64,000 nt of DNA from Streptacidiphilus sp. PB12-B1b (GCF_014084125.1 NZ_CP048405.1:5704001-5768000), one strand, 5' to 3'; counted from the stretch's first letter, positions 1 to 9,073 are shown. The notes: a model not told the origin generated them from the sequence alone. Translations and numbers: made by a program.

Positions 1-43
1 GTGTCTGCCCTTGTCGTACGGATGGGATGCGGGAGGAAAAGGA

Positions 44-91
44 ACCGGTGGCGCGCACATCTGGTGAGCGGATACGGCGCACGCCACCGGT
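44..91. terminator. Hairpin after the rhamnose operon
   Basis: A 10-bp perfect inverted repeat (ACCGGTGGCG at 44-53, CGCCACCGGT at 82-91) lies just past the stop codon of the leftward aldolase/dehydrogenase gene. There is no T-run, as is usual in GC-rich actinomycetes. It probably ends the rhaI-aldolase transcript. No gene was recognised in positions 1-107. Confidence 0.5.
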
Positions 92-107
92 CCGGTCGGT
101 GGGCGGG

Positions 108-2171
108 TCAGCGCAGGAAGGCTGCGGCGACGCCGGCGTCGACGGGAACATGTAGGCCGGTGGTGTGCGTCAACTCGCCGCCGGTCAGGGCGAAGACCGC
201 GTTCGCGACGTGCTCGGGCAGGACCTCGCGCTTGAGCAGGGTCCGCTGGGCGTAGTAGGCGCCGAGGTTCTCCTCCTCGACGCCGTAGACCGCGGCGCGC
301 TTGGCGCCCCAGCCGCCCGCGAAGATCCCGGATCCGCGGACCACGCCGTCGGGGTTGATGCCGTTGACGCGGATTCCGTGCTCGCCGAGTTCGGCGGCCA
401 GCAGCCGGACCTGGTGGGCCTGGTCGGCCTTGGTTGCGGAGTAGGCGATGTTGTTGGGGCCGGCGAAGACGGCGTTCTTAGATGCGATGTAGACGATGTC
501 GCCGCCGAGTTGCTGCTCGATCATGATCCGGGCGGCCTCGCGGGAGACCAGGAAGGAGCCGCGGGCCATGATGTCGTGCTGCAGGTCCCAGTCTTTCGCC
601 GTGGTCTCCAGCAGCGGCTTGGAGATGGAGATCCCGGCGTTGTTCACCACCAGGTCCACGCCGCCGAACGCGAGCGCGGCAGCTTTGAATGCCTCGGCGA
701 TCTGCTCCTCGCTGGTCACGTCGACGGTGACGGCCACCGCCTTGTCCGCCCCACCCAGCTCCTCCGCCACGGCGGTGGCGTTGTCGCCGTTGAGGTCGGC
801 GACGACGACGCAGGCGCCCTCGGCGACCAGTCGCTGCGCGATCGCCTTCCCGATTCCGGAACCGGCGCCGGTGACCAGTGCCACCCGTGTGGCCAGCGGC
901 TTCGGCTTGGGCATCCGGGCGAGCTTGGCCTCCTCAAGGGCCCAGTACTCGATGCGGAACTTCTCCGACTCCTCGATCGGCGCGTAGGAGGAGACGGACT
1001 CCGCGCCGCGCATCACGTTGATCGCGTTGAGGTAGAACTCCCCGGCCACCCGGGCGGTCTGCTTGTCCTTGCCGAAGGAGAACATGCCCACGCCCGGCAC
1101 CAGCACGATGGCCGGGTCCGCGCCGCGGATCGCGGGTGAGTCGGGGGTGGCGTGGCGGTCGTAGTAGGCCTGGTACTCGGCCCGGTACGCGGCGTGGAGC
1201 TGTCGAAGGCGCTCGCCCAGCTCGTCCAGCGGTGCGTCGGCGGGCAGGTCCAGCACGAGTGGGCGGATCTTGGTGCGCAGGAAGTGGTCCGGGCAGGAGG
1301 TGCCCAGCGCGGCCAGGCGCGGGTGCTGGGTCCGGGAGAGGAACTCCAATACAGGTGCGGCGTCGGTGAAGTGACCGACCTGGGGGTGGTCGGTGGATGC
1401 CAGCCCGCGGATCAGCGGGGCGAGCGCGGCCGCGCGCTCACGGCGTTCCGCCTCGGGCAGCGCCTCGTACCCGGGCAGCACAGGCCCGAAGGGATCCGGC
1501 TTGCCGTGTTCGGCGAGGCTCTGTTCTTTCAAGAACTGTTCCGCCGCGCGGATGATGTGCAGGGAGTTGGCCTCGACCTCCTCGCTGGTCGCGCCCCAGG
1601 CGGTGATGCCGTGCCCGCCCAGGATGCAGCCGATCGCCTGCGGGTTCGCGGCCTTGATCGCGGCGATGTCCAGGCCCAGCTGGAAGCCGGGCCTGCGCCA
1701 CGGCACCCAGGCAACGGAGTCGCCGAAGCACTGCGCGGTCAGCTTCTCGCCGTCCGCCGCCGTGGCCAGCGCGATGCCCGAGTCCGGATGCAGGTGGTCA
1801 ACGTGCGCGGCGTCGACCAGGCCGTGCATGGCGGTGTCGATGGACGGCGCCGCTCCCCCGCGCCCGTGCAGGCAGTAGTCGAACGCGGCGACCATCTCGT
1901 CCTCGCGCTCCACCCCCGGATAGACCTGCGCCAGCGCGCGCATCCGGTCCAGCCGCAGCACGGCCAGCCCGGCCTCGGTGAGCGTACCCAGGTCGCCGCC
2001 GGAGCCCTTGACCCACAGCAGTTCGATGTCCTGGCCGGTCGCGGGATCGACAGCGGTGCCCTTGGCGGAGGTGTTGCCGCCGGCGTAGTTGGTATTGCGC
2101 GGGTCGGAGCCCAGTCGGTTCGAGCGAGCGAGCAGCCCGGCGACCTCGGAATGATGGGGAGTGGCAGTCAT
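108..2171 (-). CDS. Bifunctional rhamnulose-1-phosphate aldolase/lactaldehyde dehydrogenase
   Basis: This 687-residue cytoplasmic protein should cleave L-rhamnulose-1-phosphate to DHAP and L-lactaldehyde and oxidise the lactaldehyde. The N-terminal ~400 residues are a class II aldolase domain containing GCILGGHGITAWG. The C-terminal part, from about residue 430, is a short-chain dehydrogenase with the TGAGSGIG nucleotide loop, NNAG, and a catalytic Tyr-Lys (AYSATK) near residue 575. This is the YuxG/RhaEW-type fusion. The ATG at 2171 is chosen over an upstream in-frame start because AGGA sits at the right distance and the protein begins TATPHHSE. It lies 89 nt after rhaI in the same orientation and is presumably cotranscribed. 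A rhamnulokinase, needed between the two steps, is not in the window. Confidence 0.93.
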   Translation of the reverse strand: MTATPHHSEVAGLLARSNRLGSDPRNTNYAGGNTSAKGTAVDPATGQDIELLWVKGSGGDLGTLTEAGLAVLRLDRMRALAQVYPGVEREDEMVAAFDYCLHGRGGAAPSIDTAMHGLVDAAHVDHLHPDSGIALATAADGEKLTAQCFGDSVAWVPWRRPGFQLGLDIAAIKAANPQAIGCILGGHGITAWGATSEEVEANSLHIIRAAEQFLKEQSLAEHGKPDPFGPVLPGYEALPEAERRERAAALAPLIRGLASTDHPQVGHFTDAAPVLEFLSRTQHPRLAALGTSCPDHFLRTKIRPLVLDLPADAPLDELGERLRQLHAAYRAEYQAYYDRHATPDSPAIRGADPAIVLVPGVGMFSFGKDKQTARVAGEFYLNAINVMRGAESVSSYAPIEESEKFRIEYWALEEAKLARMPKPKPLATRVALVTGAGSGIGKAIAQRLVAEGACVVVADLNGDNATAVAEELGGADKAVAVTVDVTSEEQIAEAFKAAALAFGGVDLVVNNAGISISKPLLETTAKDWDLQHDIMARGSFLVSREAARIMIEQQLGGDIVYIASKNAVFAGPNNIAYSATKADQAHQVRLLAAELGEHGIRVNGINPDGVVRGSGIFAGGWGAKRAAVYGVEEENLGAYYAQRTLLKREVLPEHVANAVFALTGGELTHTTGLHVPVDAGVAAAFLR

Positions 2172-2260
2172 GGGAGCGTTTCCTTCAGGGTCCGGAGACA
2201 AGGTGGTGCGGGTCGCACCGCACCCTCAAGCGGCGCGACCCGCGGTCAGTGGGCTGGGAG

Positions 2261-3427
2261 CTACGCGCCCCAGCCCGCCTGGGTGCCACCGACTCGCTCG
2301 GTGGCAATGCGTTCCTGCCAGCCGGAGGCCCAGTAGGCGGCGAGCGGGTCCGGGTCCAAGCCCTGCTCCTCACGGACCTCGCGCAGCAGCGGCCGGACAT
2401 CGGTGTTGTAGGCGTCCATCAGCACGGCGTTGGCGCCCAGCACGTCGCCGGACTGCTGGGCGGAGGACAGTGCGTCCAGGTCGACGAGCAGCGCCTTGGC
2501 GGTGGCCTCCTGGACGTTCATCACCGAGCGGATCACGGCAGGGATCTTTGCCTCGATGTTGTGGCACTGGTCGAGCATGAACACGACCCCGTTGTCCGGA
2601 TCGAAGCCGCCGTTCTTGGCGACCTCGTGCAGGATCCGGAACAGCTGGAACGGGTCGGCGGAGCCGACCATCAGGTCGTCGTCGGCGTAGAAGCGGGAGT
2701 TGAAATCGAACGCGCCCAGCTTCTGCTCGCGCAGCAGGAACGCGACGATGAACTCGATGTTGGTGCCGGGTGCGTGGTGGCCGGTGTCGACCACGACCTT
2801 CGCCTTCGGGCCGAGCTTGAGGCAGTGGGCATAGGAGGTGCCCCAGTCCGGGACGTCGGTGGTGTAGAAGGCGGGCTCGAACAGCTTGTACTCCAGGATC
2901 AGCCGCTGCTCGTCGCCGAGCCGTGCGTAGACCTCGGCGAGCGCCTCGGACAGCCGGTCCTGGCGGGCGGTGATGTCGTCCTGGCCCGGGTAGTTGGTGC
3001 CGTCGGCGAACCACAGCTTCAGATCACGCGAGCCGGTGGCGTCCATGATGTCGACGCACTCCAGCAGGTGGTCCAGGGCCTTGCGGCGGATCTTCGGGTC
3101 CGGGTGGGCGACGGAGCCGAGCTTGTAGTCGTCGTCCTGGAAGGTGTTGGAGTTGATCGCCCCGAGTACCAGGCCCCGCTCCTTGGCGTGCTGTGCGAGG
3201 GCGGCGTAGTCCTCGACCTTGTCCCACGGGATGTGCAGCGACACCCGCGGCGCGACACCCGTTGCCGCGTGCACCTGTGCCGCGTCGTCCAGCTTCTCGA
3301 ACGGATTGCGCGGCACGCCCTGCTGGGCGAACACCTTGAAGCGCGTACCCGAGTTCCCGTAGCCCCAGGAGGGGGTCTCGATCTCCTGGGCCTTCAGCCC
3401 GGCCTTCACCGCAGGCAGGTCAGTCAT
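2261..3427 (-). CDS. rhaI: L-rhamnose isomerase
   Basis: This 388-residue cytoplasmic protein interconverts L-rhamnose and L-rhamnulose, the first committed step of rhamnose catabolism. It is of the TIM-barrel Pseudomonas stutzeri RhaI type rather than the E. coli RhaA type. Recognisable segments are GTRFKVFAQQG, LWFADGTNYPGQ, VVVDTGHHAPGTNIEF and FNSRFYADDDL, which hold metal- and substrate-binding acids and histidines. The start MTDLPAVKAG is preceded by GAGGA. It heads a two-gene operon with the aldolase/dehydrogenase. A fragment of a second rhaI-like gene lies at 29660-29800. Confidence 0.93.
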   Translation of the reverse strand: MTDLPAVKAGLKAQEIETPSWGYGNSGTRFKVFAQQGVPRNPFEKLDDAAQVHAATGVAPRVSLHIPWDKVEDYAALAQHAKERGLVLGAINSNTFQDDDYKLGSVAHPDPKIRRKALDHLLECVDIMDATGSRDLKLWFADGTNYPGQDDITARQDRLSEALAEVYARLGDEQRLILEYKLFEPAFYTTDVPDWGTSYAHCLKLGPKAKVVVDTGHHAPGTNIEFIVAFLLREQKLGAFDFNSRFYADDDLMVGSADPFQLFRILHEVAKNGGFDPDNGVVFMLDQCHNIEAKIPAVIRSVMNVQEATAKALLVDLDALSSAQQSGDVLGANAVLMDAYNTDVRPLLREVREEQGLDPDPLAAYWASGWQERIATERVGGTQAGWGA

Positions 3428-3470
3428 GGCAGAGTCCTCGCATCTGGGGCACCATCCGGGTGCGGCTGAA

Positions 3471-3527
3471 TTGGAACGATTCAATCACGGGCACTGCGAC
3501 ACTAAGTCGAGGACTGCGACCCGTCAA
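3471..3527 (-). promoter_or_regulatory. rhaI promoter with a LacI-type operator
   Basis: Read leftwards, TTGACG (3522-3527) and TAGTGT (3499-3504) are separated by exactly 17 nt, a good primary-sigma promoter. Just inside the expected transcript start lies the imperfect palindrome TTGGAACGATTCAA (3471-3484), with the central CG typical of LacI-family operators. A related half site (TGGAAAAACGATTCAC) lies at 3591-3606, nearer the divergent LacI gene. A repressor there would block rhaI by roadblock. The assignment to the neighbouring regulator is inference. Confidence 0.6.
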
Positions 3528-3724
3528 GTGGTTGCCAACCTTCCATCCGATGCCCCGTCGACCGAGGGTCGGGAAGACCTCCGTGCTCCATGGAAAAACG
3601 ATTCACCCACGATTGGCGCCCTGAGCCCCGGCTCGCGTCGACTGCTCGGCATGGCAGACTTCCTCGAGTATCCGGAGGTCATCCAGCTCGGCTGAGCGCC
3701 CCTCCTTGCCTGAGAGGAAACGAC

Positions 3725-4786
3725 GTGGGACGCACGGTGGGCATCAAGGAGGTCGCCCGGCAGGCAGGGGTGTCCGTCGGCACCGTCTCCAACGTGATCA
3801 ACCACCCGGATCTGGTCTCGGCCGACACCCGCGCGCGGATCCAGGCCGTCATCGCGCGACTGGGCTACGTCCGCAGCGAATCGGCCCGGCAGCTTCGGGC
3901 CGGGCGCAGCCGGGTGATGGCGCTTCTCGTCCTGGACATGGGCAACCCCTTCTTCGTGGATGTCGCCCGCGGCGCGGAGAAAGCGGCGCGCGAGGCCGGG
4001 TTGATCGTCATGATGTGCAACAGCGGCCAGGATGCGGCGGAGGAGGCCGCGTACCTGTCGCACTTCGCCCAGCAGCAGGTACTCGGGGTGCTGCTGTCCC
4101 CGGTCGGCGGCGCCGAATCCGACGTCGGCATGCTGCGGCGCAGCGGCATTCCGGTCGTCCTGGTGGACCGCGGCGCCGGGGCCGAGAACGCCTGCTCGGT
4201 GTCCGTGGACGACGTACTGGGCGGTGCCCTGGCCGCACGCCACCTCATCGAGACCGGACACACCGAGCTGGTGTTCGTCGGCGGACCGAAGGCGCTGCAC
4301 CAGGTACGCAGCCGGCTCAGCGGGGCACGACAGGCGCTCGCCGAAGCCGGCCTGCCCCCGGAGGCCCTGACCGTGATCGAGACCGGCCGACCGGACATCG
4401 CCGCAGGCCGCGACGCCGGGCAACGACTGCTCGGGCTCTCCCCGCGGCCGACGGCCGTGTTCTGCGCCAACGACCTGCTGGCAATCGGCATGCTTCAGTC
4501 CCTGTTCGCGGCCGGAATCCGAATCCCGGAGGACGTGGCCCTCATCGGCTACGACGACATCGAATTCGCCGGCGCCGCCGCCGTACCGATCACCTCGGTG
4601 CGCCAGCCCGCCTTCCAGATCGGCCTCACCTCGGCCGAGCTGCTGATCGCGGAGTCCTTCGCCGAGGAGGGACAGCACCAGCACCGGCAGGTTGTCTACC
4701 AGCCCGAACTCGTGGTCCGGGCCTCCACCTTGACCCCCGGTACCGGCCCGCCCCGACTCCGCCCCACGACCCGTTCGGCCACCTGA
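3725..4786 (+). CDS. LacI-family transcriptional regulator, probable rhamnose repressor
   Basis: This is a 353-residue DNA-binding regulator. Its N-terminal helix-turn-helix reads IKEVARQAGVSVGTVSNVIN, followed by the hinge helix and a periplasmic-binding-protein-like sensor domain (ALLVLDMGNPFF, VFCANDLLAIGML, IGYDDIEFA). The GTG at 3725 is chosen because GAGGAAA precedes it and the helix-turn-helix starts six residues later; upstream in-frame starts would add a non-conserved extension. It is divergent from rhaI across about 300 bp containing the candidate operators. From this position it likely represses the rhaI-aldolase operon in response to rhamnose or a metabolite, which is inference. 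Confidence 0.85.
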   Translation: MGRTVGIKEVARQAGVSVGTVSNVINHPDLVSADTRARIQAVIARLGYVRSESARQLRAGRSRVMALLVLDMGNPFFVDVARGAEKAAREAGLIVMMCNSGQDAAEEAAYLSHFAQQQVLGVLLSPVGGAESDVGMLRRSGIPVVLVDRGAGAENACSVSVDDVLGGALAARHLIETGHTELVFVGGPKALHQVRSRLSGARQALAEAGLPPEALTVIETGRPDIAAGRDAGQRLLGLSPRPTAVFCANDLLAIGMLQSLFAAGIRIPEDVALIGYDDIEFAGAAAVPITSVRQPAFQIGLTSAELLIAESFAEEGQHQHRQVVYQPELVVRASTLTPGTGPPRLRPTTRSAT

Positions 4787-4817
4787 CCGCCCGAGCGGGC
4801 TTGACCGGCTCCGGGCC

Positions 4818-6095
4818 TCAGAACTCGGCCACCATGCCTCGGCCGTCCAGGAAGGCGATCATGTTGAGGACCAGGAAGTTCCAGTTCTGGAAGTTCCTGG
4901 TCATGATCGGCTCCCCGTTGTCCGGGTGGTAGAACTCGTGGAGGCAGCCGTTGGCCTCCAGGTCGCGCCCGAACAGCAGGACCGTCTTCTCCGCCAGCTC
5001 CCGGGCGTCGTCCACGAAGCCGTACCTGAGCAGGCCGCGGAAGACCATGTAGTTGCTGATCCCCCAGATCGGGCCGAGCCAGTTGGAGGGGTTGTTCGAG
5101 GCCCGCAGGTCGTACATCTTCTCCAGCCTGGACAGGGTGCGGACCCCGTAGTTCGCGGCGAAGGTGCGCCGATCGCGCAGCCGCTCGACCATCCGCTCCG
5201 CCTGCTCCTGCGACGCGAGCCCGGCCCACATCGGCAGGAAACTCGACCAGCTGTCGACCCGCAGCAGCAACGACGACCAGGCCCGCGGAGCCCCGCTGTG
5301 CAGCCAGTCGTCGCCGTCGATCGGGCCCAGCGCGAGGTCGGCGCTGTAGAAGGTGCCGTCGCGCTCGTCCCAGCAGTGCCGGTTGACCGCGTCCGCGAGA
5401 TCCTCTGCCCGACGCCGCCAGCGAACCGAGTCCGCCAACTCGCCCAGTTCCTCCAACAGGTACCCGTACGCCAGCAGTTCGCGGTAGAGCAGGCTGTTGA
5501 GGTAGATCGCGGCCGTGCTCTTCGCCGGCCGGTAGTACACCGACGGGTCGTTGTCGACACCGATCGCGAAGTCCGTCTGCCAGTAGGCGAGCCCGGTCCC
5601 CTGGTGAAGGTGGCGGGTCAGGTAACCGGTGAGGAACGCCTCCAGCTTGGGCAGGTGGGGCCGGAGCCATTCGGCGTCCCCGCGCCGCCGCGCCAGGATG
5701 GCCGCGTGCTGCGCGATCACCGGCTTGTGGGTGTTCTGGTGGCGCGCATACGCATCGTCGTCGCCGTCCGCGAAGTCGCCGTGCCGCAGAGGCCCCTCGG
5801 GGGTGATCTGGATCGGCATGACCCCGTCGGCGGTCGTGTGGTCGAGGAAGTTGAGGATGCATCCCTCCTCGTACCGCGCGAACCGCCCCGGCTCACCGCT
5901 CTGCGCCTCGACCTGCCCCAGGAAACCGCTGACCCACCAGGAGTCCCAGTCCCAGAGATGATCGCTGTAGTAGGGCGAGTCGGGGCTGCTGGGGACCAGG
6001 TACGGATGCTTGAGGATGCCCTCGGGTTCGCGGGTCATCTGCTCGCTGCTGGCGACTATGTGGTCGTTCAGAAGCGAGGCGTAGCGGTCGATCAT
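4818..6095 (-). CDS. MGH1-like/GH63-type glycoside hydrolase
   Basis: A 425-residue protein without a signal peptide, so probably cytoplasmic. It looks like a trehalase/GH63-superfamily (alpha/alpha)6 barrel: SDHLWDWDSWWVSGFL near the N-terminus, QTDFAIGVDNDPSVYYRP in the middle, and NNPSNWLGPIWGISNYMVF toward the end. Acids in WDWD and GVDND are candidates for catalysis or binding. It could act on oligosaccharides brought in by the neighbouring importer; the substrate cannot be read from sequence. The ATG at 6095 is preceded by GAAGGA at good spacing. It is convergent with the LacI gene, ending 31 nt from it. A strong hairpin (6123-6163) lies immediately before its ribosome binding site, so read-through from the upstream operon may be attenuated. 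Confidence 0.7.
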   Translation of the reverse strand: MIDRYASLLNDHIVASSEQMTREPEGILKHPYLVPSSPDSPYYSDHLWDWDSWWVSGFLGQVEAQSGEPGRFARYEEGCILNFLDHTTADGVMPIQITPEGPLRHGDFADGDDDAYARHQNTHKPVIAQHAAILARRRGDAEWLRPHLPKLEAFLTGYLTRHLHQGTGLAYWQTDFAIGVDNDPSVYYRPAKSTAAIYLNSLLYRELLAYGYLLEELGELADSVRWRRRAEDLADAVNRHCWDERDGTFYSADLALGPIDGDDWLHSGAPRAWSSLLLRVDSWSSFLPMWAGLASQEQAERMVERLRDRRTFAANYGVRTLSRLEKMYDLRASNNPSNWLGPIWGISNYMVFRGLLRYGFVDDARELAEKTVLLFGRDLEANGCLHEFYHPDNGEPIMTRNFQNWNFLVLNMIAFLDGRGMVAEF

Positions 6096-6122
6096 CGTTT
6101 TCCTTCGATAGGCAGACTGACG

Positions 6123-6163
6123 GATCGTTGGCCCTGCGGACGGGGTCGGCAGGGCCAACGATC
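6123..6163 (-). terminator. Long perfect hairpin between operon 1 and the MGH1-like gene
   Basis: Perfect 15-bp arms (GATCGTTGGCCCTGC at 6123-6137 and its complement at 6149-6163) enclose an 11-nt loop. The hairpin follows the stop codon of a carbohydrate-binding-module remnant and precedes the next gene's ribosome binding site, so it acts as a terminator or attenuator for importer operon 1. A similar hairpin follows the homologous intact module at 20575-20605. Confidence 0.7.
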
Positions 6164-6165
6164 GG

Positions 6166-6275
6166 TCAACTGGTCGCCCGCGGCGTGACGTCGTCGTCCA
6201 ACGCCCGGGCTGTGCCGCTGTTCTTGTACATGTGGACCGTCGCGCTGGTACTGCTCGCGCCGGTGGTGGGATCGA
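6166..6275 (-). pseudogene. Orphan tail of a carbohydrate-binding module
   Basis: Read leftwards, this stretch encodes a 3'-terminal peptide containing TTGASSTSATVHMYKNSGTA and a stop at 6166. It is nearly identical to the last residues of the GH39-type gene that ends at 20613 (TTGASSTSATVYMYKNSGTA). The match starts abruptly around 6275, 60 nt past the stop of the beta-helix gene, and has no start codon or upstream partner. It is therefore the stump of a gene that once ended here, replaced by recombination. DNA identity over about 80 nt is obvious by eye. Confidence 0.75.
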
Positions 6276-6334
6276 GGCGAGCGCGCCCGCCGCGGGCGCG
6301 ATCGCCTCGACCCCGATCATCCGTCCGCCGTCGG

Positions 6335-9073
6335 TCAGTTGGGCTGAACTGTGTCGACGAAGGCTGTGTGATCGCCGGAAACGGTGCCGCAGATCTTTAT
6401 CAGATGCGTTCCGGCGGTGAGCGAGGCGGTGCCCGAGGTGTATGACGTCCAGCTCGTGGATGAGGGGGTCACGGTGCCGAGGGATACGGAGTCGAGGAAC
6501 ACCTGCAGGGTCTGGCCGCCGAGGCTGCCTGCCCTGGCAGCGACCTGCATCGTGACGCTGTGGGCGCCGGCGGTCCATCCGCTCACCGCGCGTTGGATGC
6601 ATCCTCCGGTGTTCTGCAGGAATGCCGCTTGCGTGCCTTGCGGAGCGTTCGCGGCCCCGAACGCACTGCCGTTGTGCTCGATGCCCGCGTTGCCACCGAA
6701 TGTCCAGGCCGATCCACTGATGACCGGCCCGTACGAGTAGGTGGTCAGCGACGGCGACTCGAACCCCGGGTCGGCGATGATCGGGGTGTTCTGACGGACA
6801 TTGTCGATGAACGCGGTGTGGTCGCCCAGCACGGTTCCGCAGAATGACAGTGTCTCGGTGCTGGCCGTCGCGGTCGCGGACCCGGTGGCCACGTCGGCGA
6901 AGGTCGTCGACGACGGGGTGATGCTACCGAGGGAAGCGCCCCCCAGGGTGGCCGCGATCGACTGGCCGCCCTCGGTACCGGATCTCTGCGCCGCACTCAC
7001 AGTGAATGAGTAGCTGCTTCCGACGGTGAGGCCGGACACGCTCTGCGTCATGCAGGAGCCGGCGACCGCGCCCTGGACGAAGGCGACCTGCGTGCCGTCA
7101 GGAGCCATGTTGCCGAAGGCGCTGCCGGCGGAGCTGATCCCGGTCTGGTTGCCGAAGGTCCACGGTGAGCCGGTGGCGGAGTAGTTGTAGCTGGAGTGGT
7201 GCAGCGTCGGCAGCTCGAACGAGGTGTCGCCCAGGGCGCTCGCCTGAGTGTAGGCGATCGAGGGGTCGAAGCTCGTCAGGTCATCAGTGTTGTTCGCCGC
7301 GGCGCCTGCACCCACCTCGAACCGGATCTTGTCGCCGGCCGCGACGCTCACGGCGTCCAGGGAGACCGGGGACTCCGCCGAGGTCGTCACGGTGGACGCC
7401 GCTACCAGCGGGTTCTGGTTCAGCTGCACGCCAACGGTGGTGCCGTCCCCACCGGCCTGCACGGCCAGGGCGTCCGCCCGGATCGAGACGGTCCCGGTGG
7501 CCGGCGCCGTCCAGGTGCGGGCCACGAGGCAGGTGGCGCAGGCCGCGGGCAACTGGTCGAACTGGGAGACGGCCGGGGAGGCGGCCCCGGTGTCCCACTG
7601 GTCCAGGGTGGCGTCCCAGCTGAGCGGCGACCAGGTGGAGCCGCTGTCCGCACTGTACTCGTAGGACCAGTTGCCCGATCCCTGGGTGGAGGAGAACGAG
7701 GCCGCCGCGTTGGTCTCGCTGTTCACGTCCTGGTTCTGGGTGGCGGTGACCCCCGAGCCGGAGGCGCTGCCGCCGGTCGCGAGCAGGCCGCCGCTGGGCT
7801 CGTCGAAGAGGTTCCCCTGCACCGTGGCGGTCTGCGTGAAGCCGCTGCCGTTGATGTCCACCGAGCCGGTGTAGTTGGCGGTCGCAGTCCCGTTGTCCGC
7901 GAAGAGGTTGGACTGGATCACCTGGCCGTTGTCCTGGTCGTCCGCGCCGTGGATCGCCAGCAGCTCGATCCCGGGCCCGGCGTTCCCCGCGATGTAGTCG
8001 TGGTCGATCTTGTCGTCGGTGTTGTGCTTCTCGAAGTCGATGGCGGTCTGGTCGGTGCTGCCCGTGGCCGGGGTGTTGGTCAGCGTGTCGTTGACGAAGC
8101 GCACGTTGTGGGTGCGCTGCAGGATGACGGCGGCGGTGCCGGTGGAGGTGGCGCAGGAGGCTTCGTTGTTCAGGGAGGAATCGATGATCAGCACGTTCTC
8201 GCTGTCGTTGATCCGCAGTGAGTCGGGGCACGAGCCCGAGCCGGGGCCGTCGTCGCCGGAGAGGTTCAGTCCCCGCATGACCACGTTGCGGATGAGCGTG
8301 AAGTCGTCCTGGCCGTCGGACGTCAGGGCGGTGCCGTTGTACGTCCAGCTGAGCCCGTTGGCGGTGGAGGCGATGCCGTTGCACATCTCCAGGGAGACCG
8401 AGTCGACGTTCCTCGTGCCGGTGATGTCAGTGAAGTTGACGCCGTCCAGCGCGTAGTCGCTGGAGGAGAACGCGGGAAGGTCACCGGTGATGCCGATGCC
8501 GGTGGGAACGAACATGCGGTTCGTCGACAGGCACTGGGAATTGGCTTTGGAGAAGGCCCACCCGGTGTTGTCGTGGACGGAGATGTTGCTGAAGTTCAGT
8601 CCGGCGTGCCCGAGCGTCGTCAGGTAGACCCGCAGGCCGATGCCCGCGTCGCCCAGTTCGAGATTGCTGTAGTCGAAGTAGGAGGGGTCCTCGGCGTCGA
8701 TCGCCATCTCCGAGGCGCTGCCGTCGCGCAGGATCTTCGGCCGGGCGCCAGTTCCGTAGGAGGAGAGCACCGCGTGGTCCGCGGCGGATCCCGCACCGTG
8801 CAGGGTGAGCTGCTGGTCCCAGGTGTCACCGCTCGCCAGGAGCAGCTCGTCGCCCGGCCCGAAGGTGAGGGCGTTCGCCGGGGTGAAGGTGCACCAGGGA
8901 ACCGTGATGGTCCCCGGCCCGGAGTCACTGCAGCCGGAGCCCGTCGCGTTGTTGACGTAGTAGGTGGTTCCCTCCGCCTGGGCGGGAGCGGCCGCCACCA
9001 GCGAGACGGCGGCCGCCGCGAGGAACGCGGTGAGCCCCGCGGCTGCCCGCTTGACGAACGTCGTTGTTCTCAT
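6335..9073 (-). CDS. Secreted right-handed beta-helix protein with tandem C-terminal domains
   Basis: A 912-residue exported protein. Residues 1-33 are a signal peptide (KRAAAGLTAFLAAAAVSL, cleavage near AQA). Residues ~40-450 form a parallel beta-helix of the pectate-lyase superfamily, with repeated N/D-rich turns (NVLIIDSSLNNEASC, HNVRFVNDTLTN). Residues ~650-912 hold two similar ~130-residue domains, each running from a FE(L/S)P segment through GSAFG..A..GTQ.AF.Q to CGTV.GDHTAF.D. These are probably carbohydrate-binding jelly rolls. The function is likely polysaccharide lyase or hydrolase activity, but catalytic residues are not identifiable. The ATG overlaps the rhaM stop (ATGA), making it the last intact gene of importer operon 1. 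Confidence 0.75.
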   Translation of the reverse strand: MRTTTFVKRAAAGLTAFLAAAAVSLVAAAPAQAEGTTYYVNNATGSGCSDSGPGTITVPWCTFTPANALTFGPGDELLLASGDTWDQQLTLHGAGSAADHAVLSSYGTGARPKILRDGSASEMAIDAEDPSYFDYSNLELGDAGIGLRVYLTTLGHAGLNFSNISVHDNTGWAFSKANSQCLSTNRMFVPTGIGITGDLPAFSSSDYALDGVNFTDITGTRNVDSVSLEMCNGIASTANGLSWTYNGTALTSDGQDDFTLIRNVVMRGLNLSGDDGPGSGSCPDSLRINDSENVLIIDSSLNNEASCATSTGTAAVILQRTHNVRFVNDTLTNTPATGSTDQTAIDFEKHNTDDKIDHDYIAGNAGPGIELLAIHGADDQDNGQVIQSNLFADNGTATANYTGSVDINGSGFTQTATVQGNLFDEPSGGLLATGGSASGSGVTATQNQDVNSETNAAASFSSTQGSGNWSYEYSADSGSTWSPLSWDATLDQWDTGAASPAVSQFDQLPAACATCLVARTWTAPATGTVSIRADALAVQAGGDGTTVGVQLNQNPLVAASTVTTSAESPVSLDAVSVAAGDKIRFEVGAGAAANNTDDLTSFDPSIAYTQASALGDTSFELPTLHHSSYNYSATGSPWTFGNQTGISSAGSAFGNMAPDGTQVAFVQGAVAGSCMTQSVSGLTVGSSYSFTVSAAQRSGTEGGQSIAATLGGASLGSITPSSTTFADVATGSATATASTETLSFCGTVLGDHTAFIDNVRQNTPIIADPGFESPSLTTYSYGPVISGSAWTFGGNAGIEHNGSAFGAANAPQGTQAAFLQNTGGCIQRAVSGWTAGAHSVTMQVAARAGSLGGQTLQVFLDSVSLGTVTPSSTSWTSYTSGTASLTAGTHLIKICGTVSGDHTAFVDTVQPN

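Noticed and set aside
4787-4817. Terminator between the LacI gene and the MGH1-like gene
   Set aside because: Only a short GCCCG/CGGGC pairing with a two-base loop is present, too weak to call.
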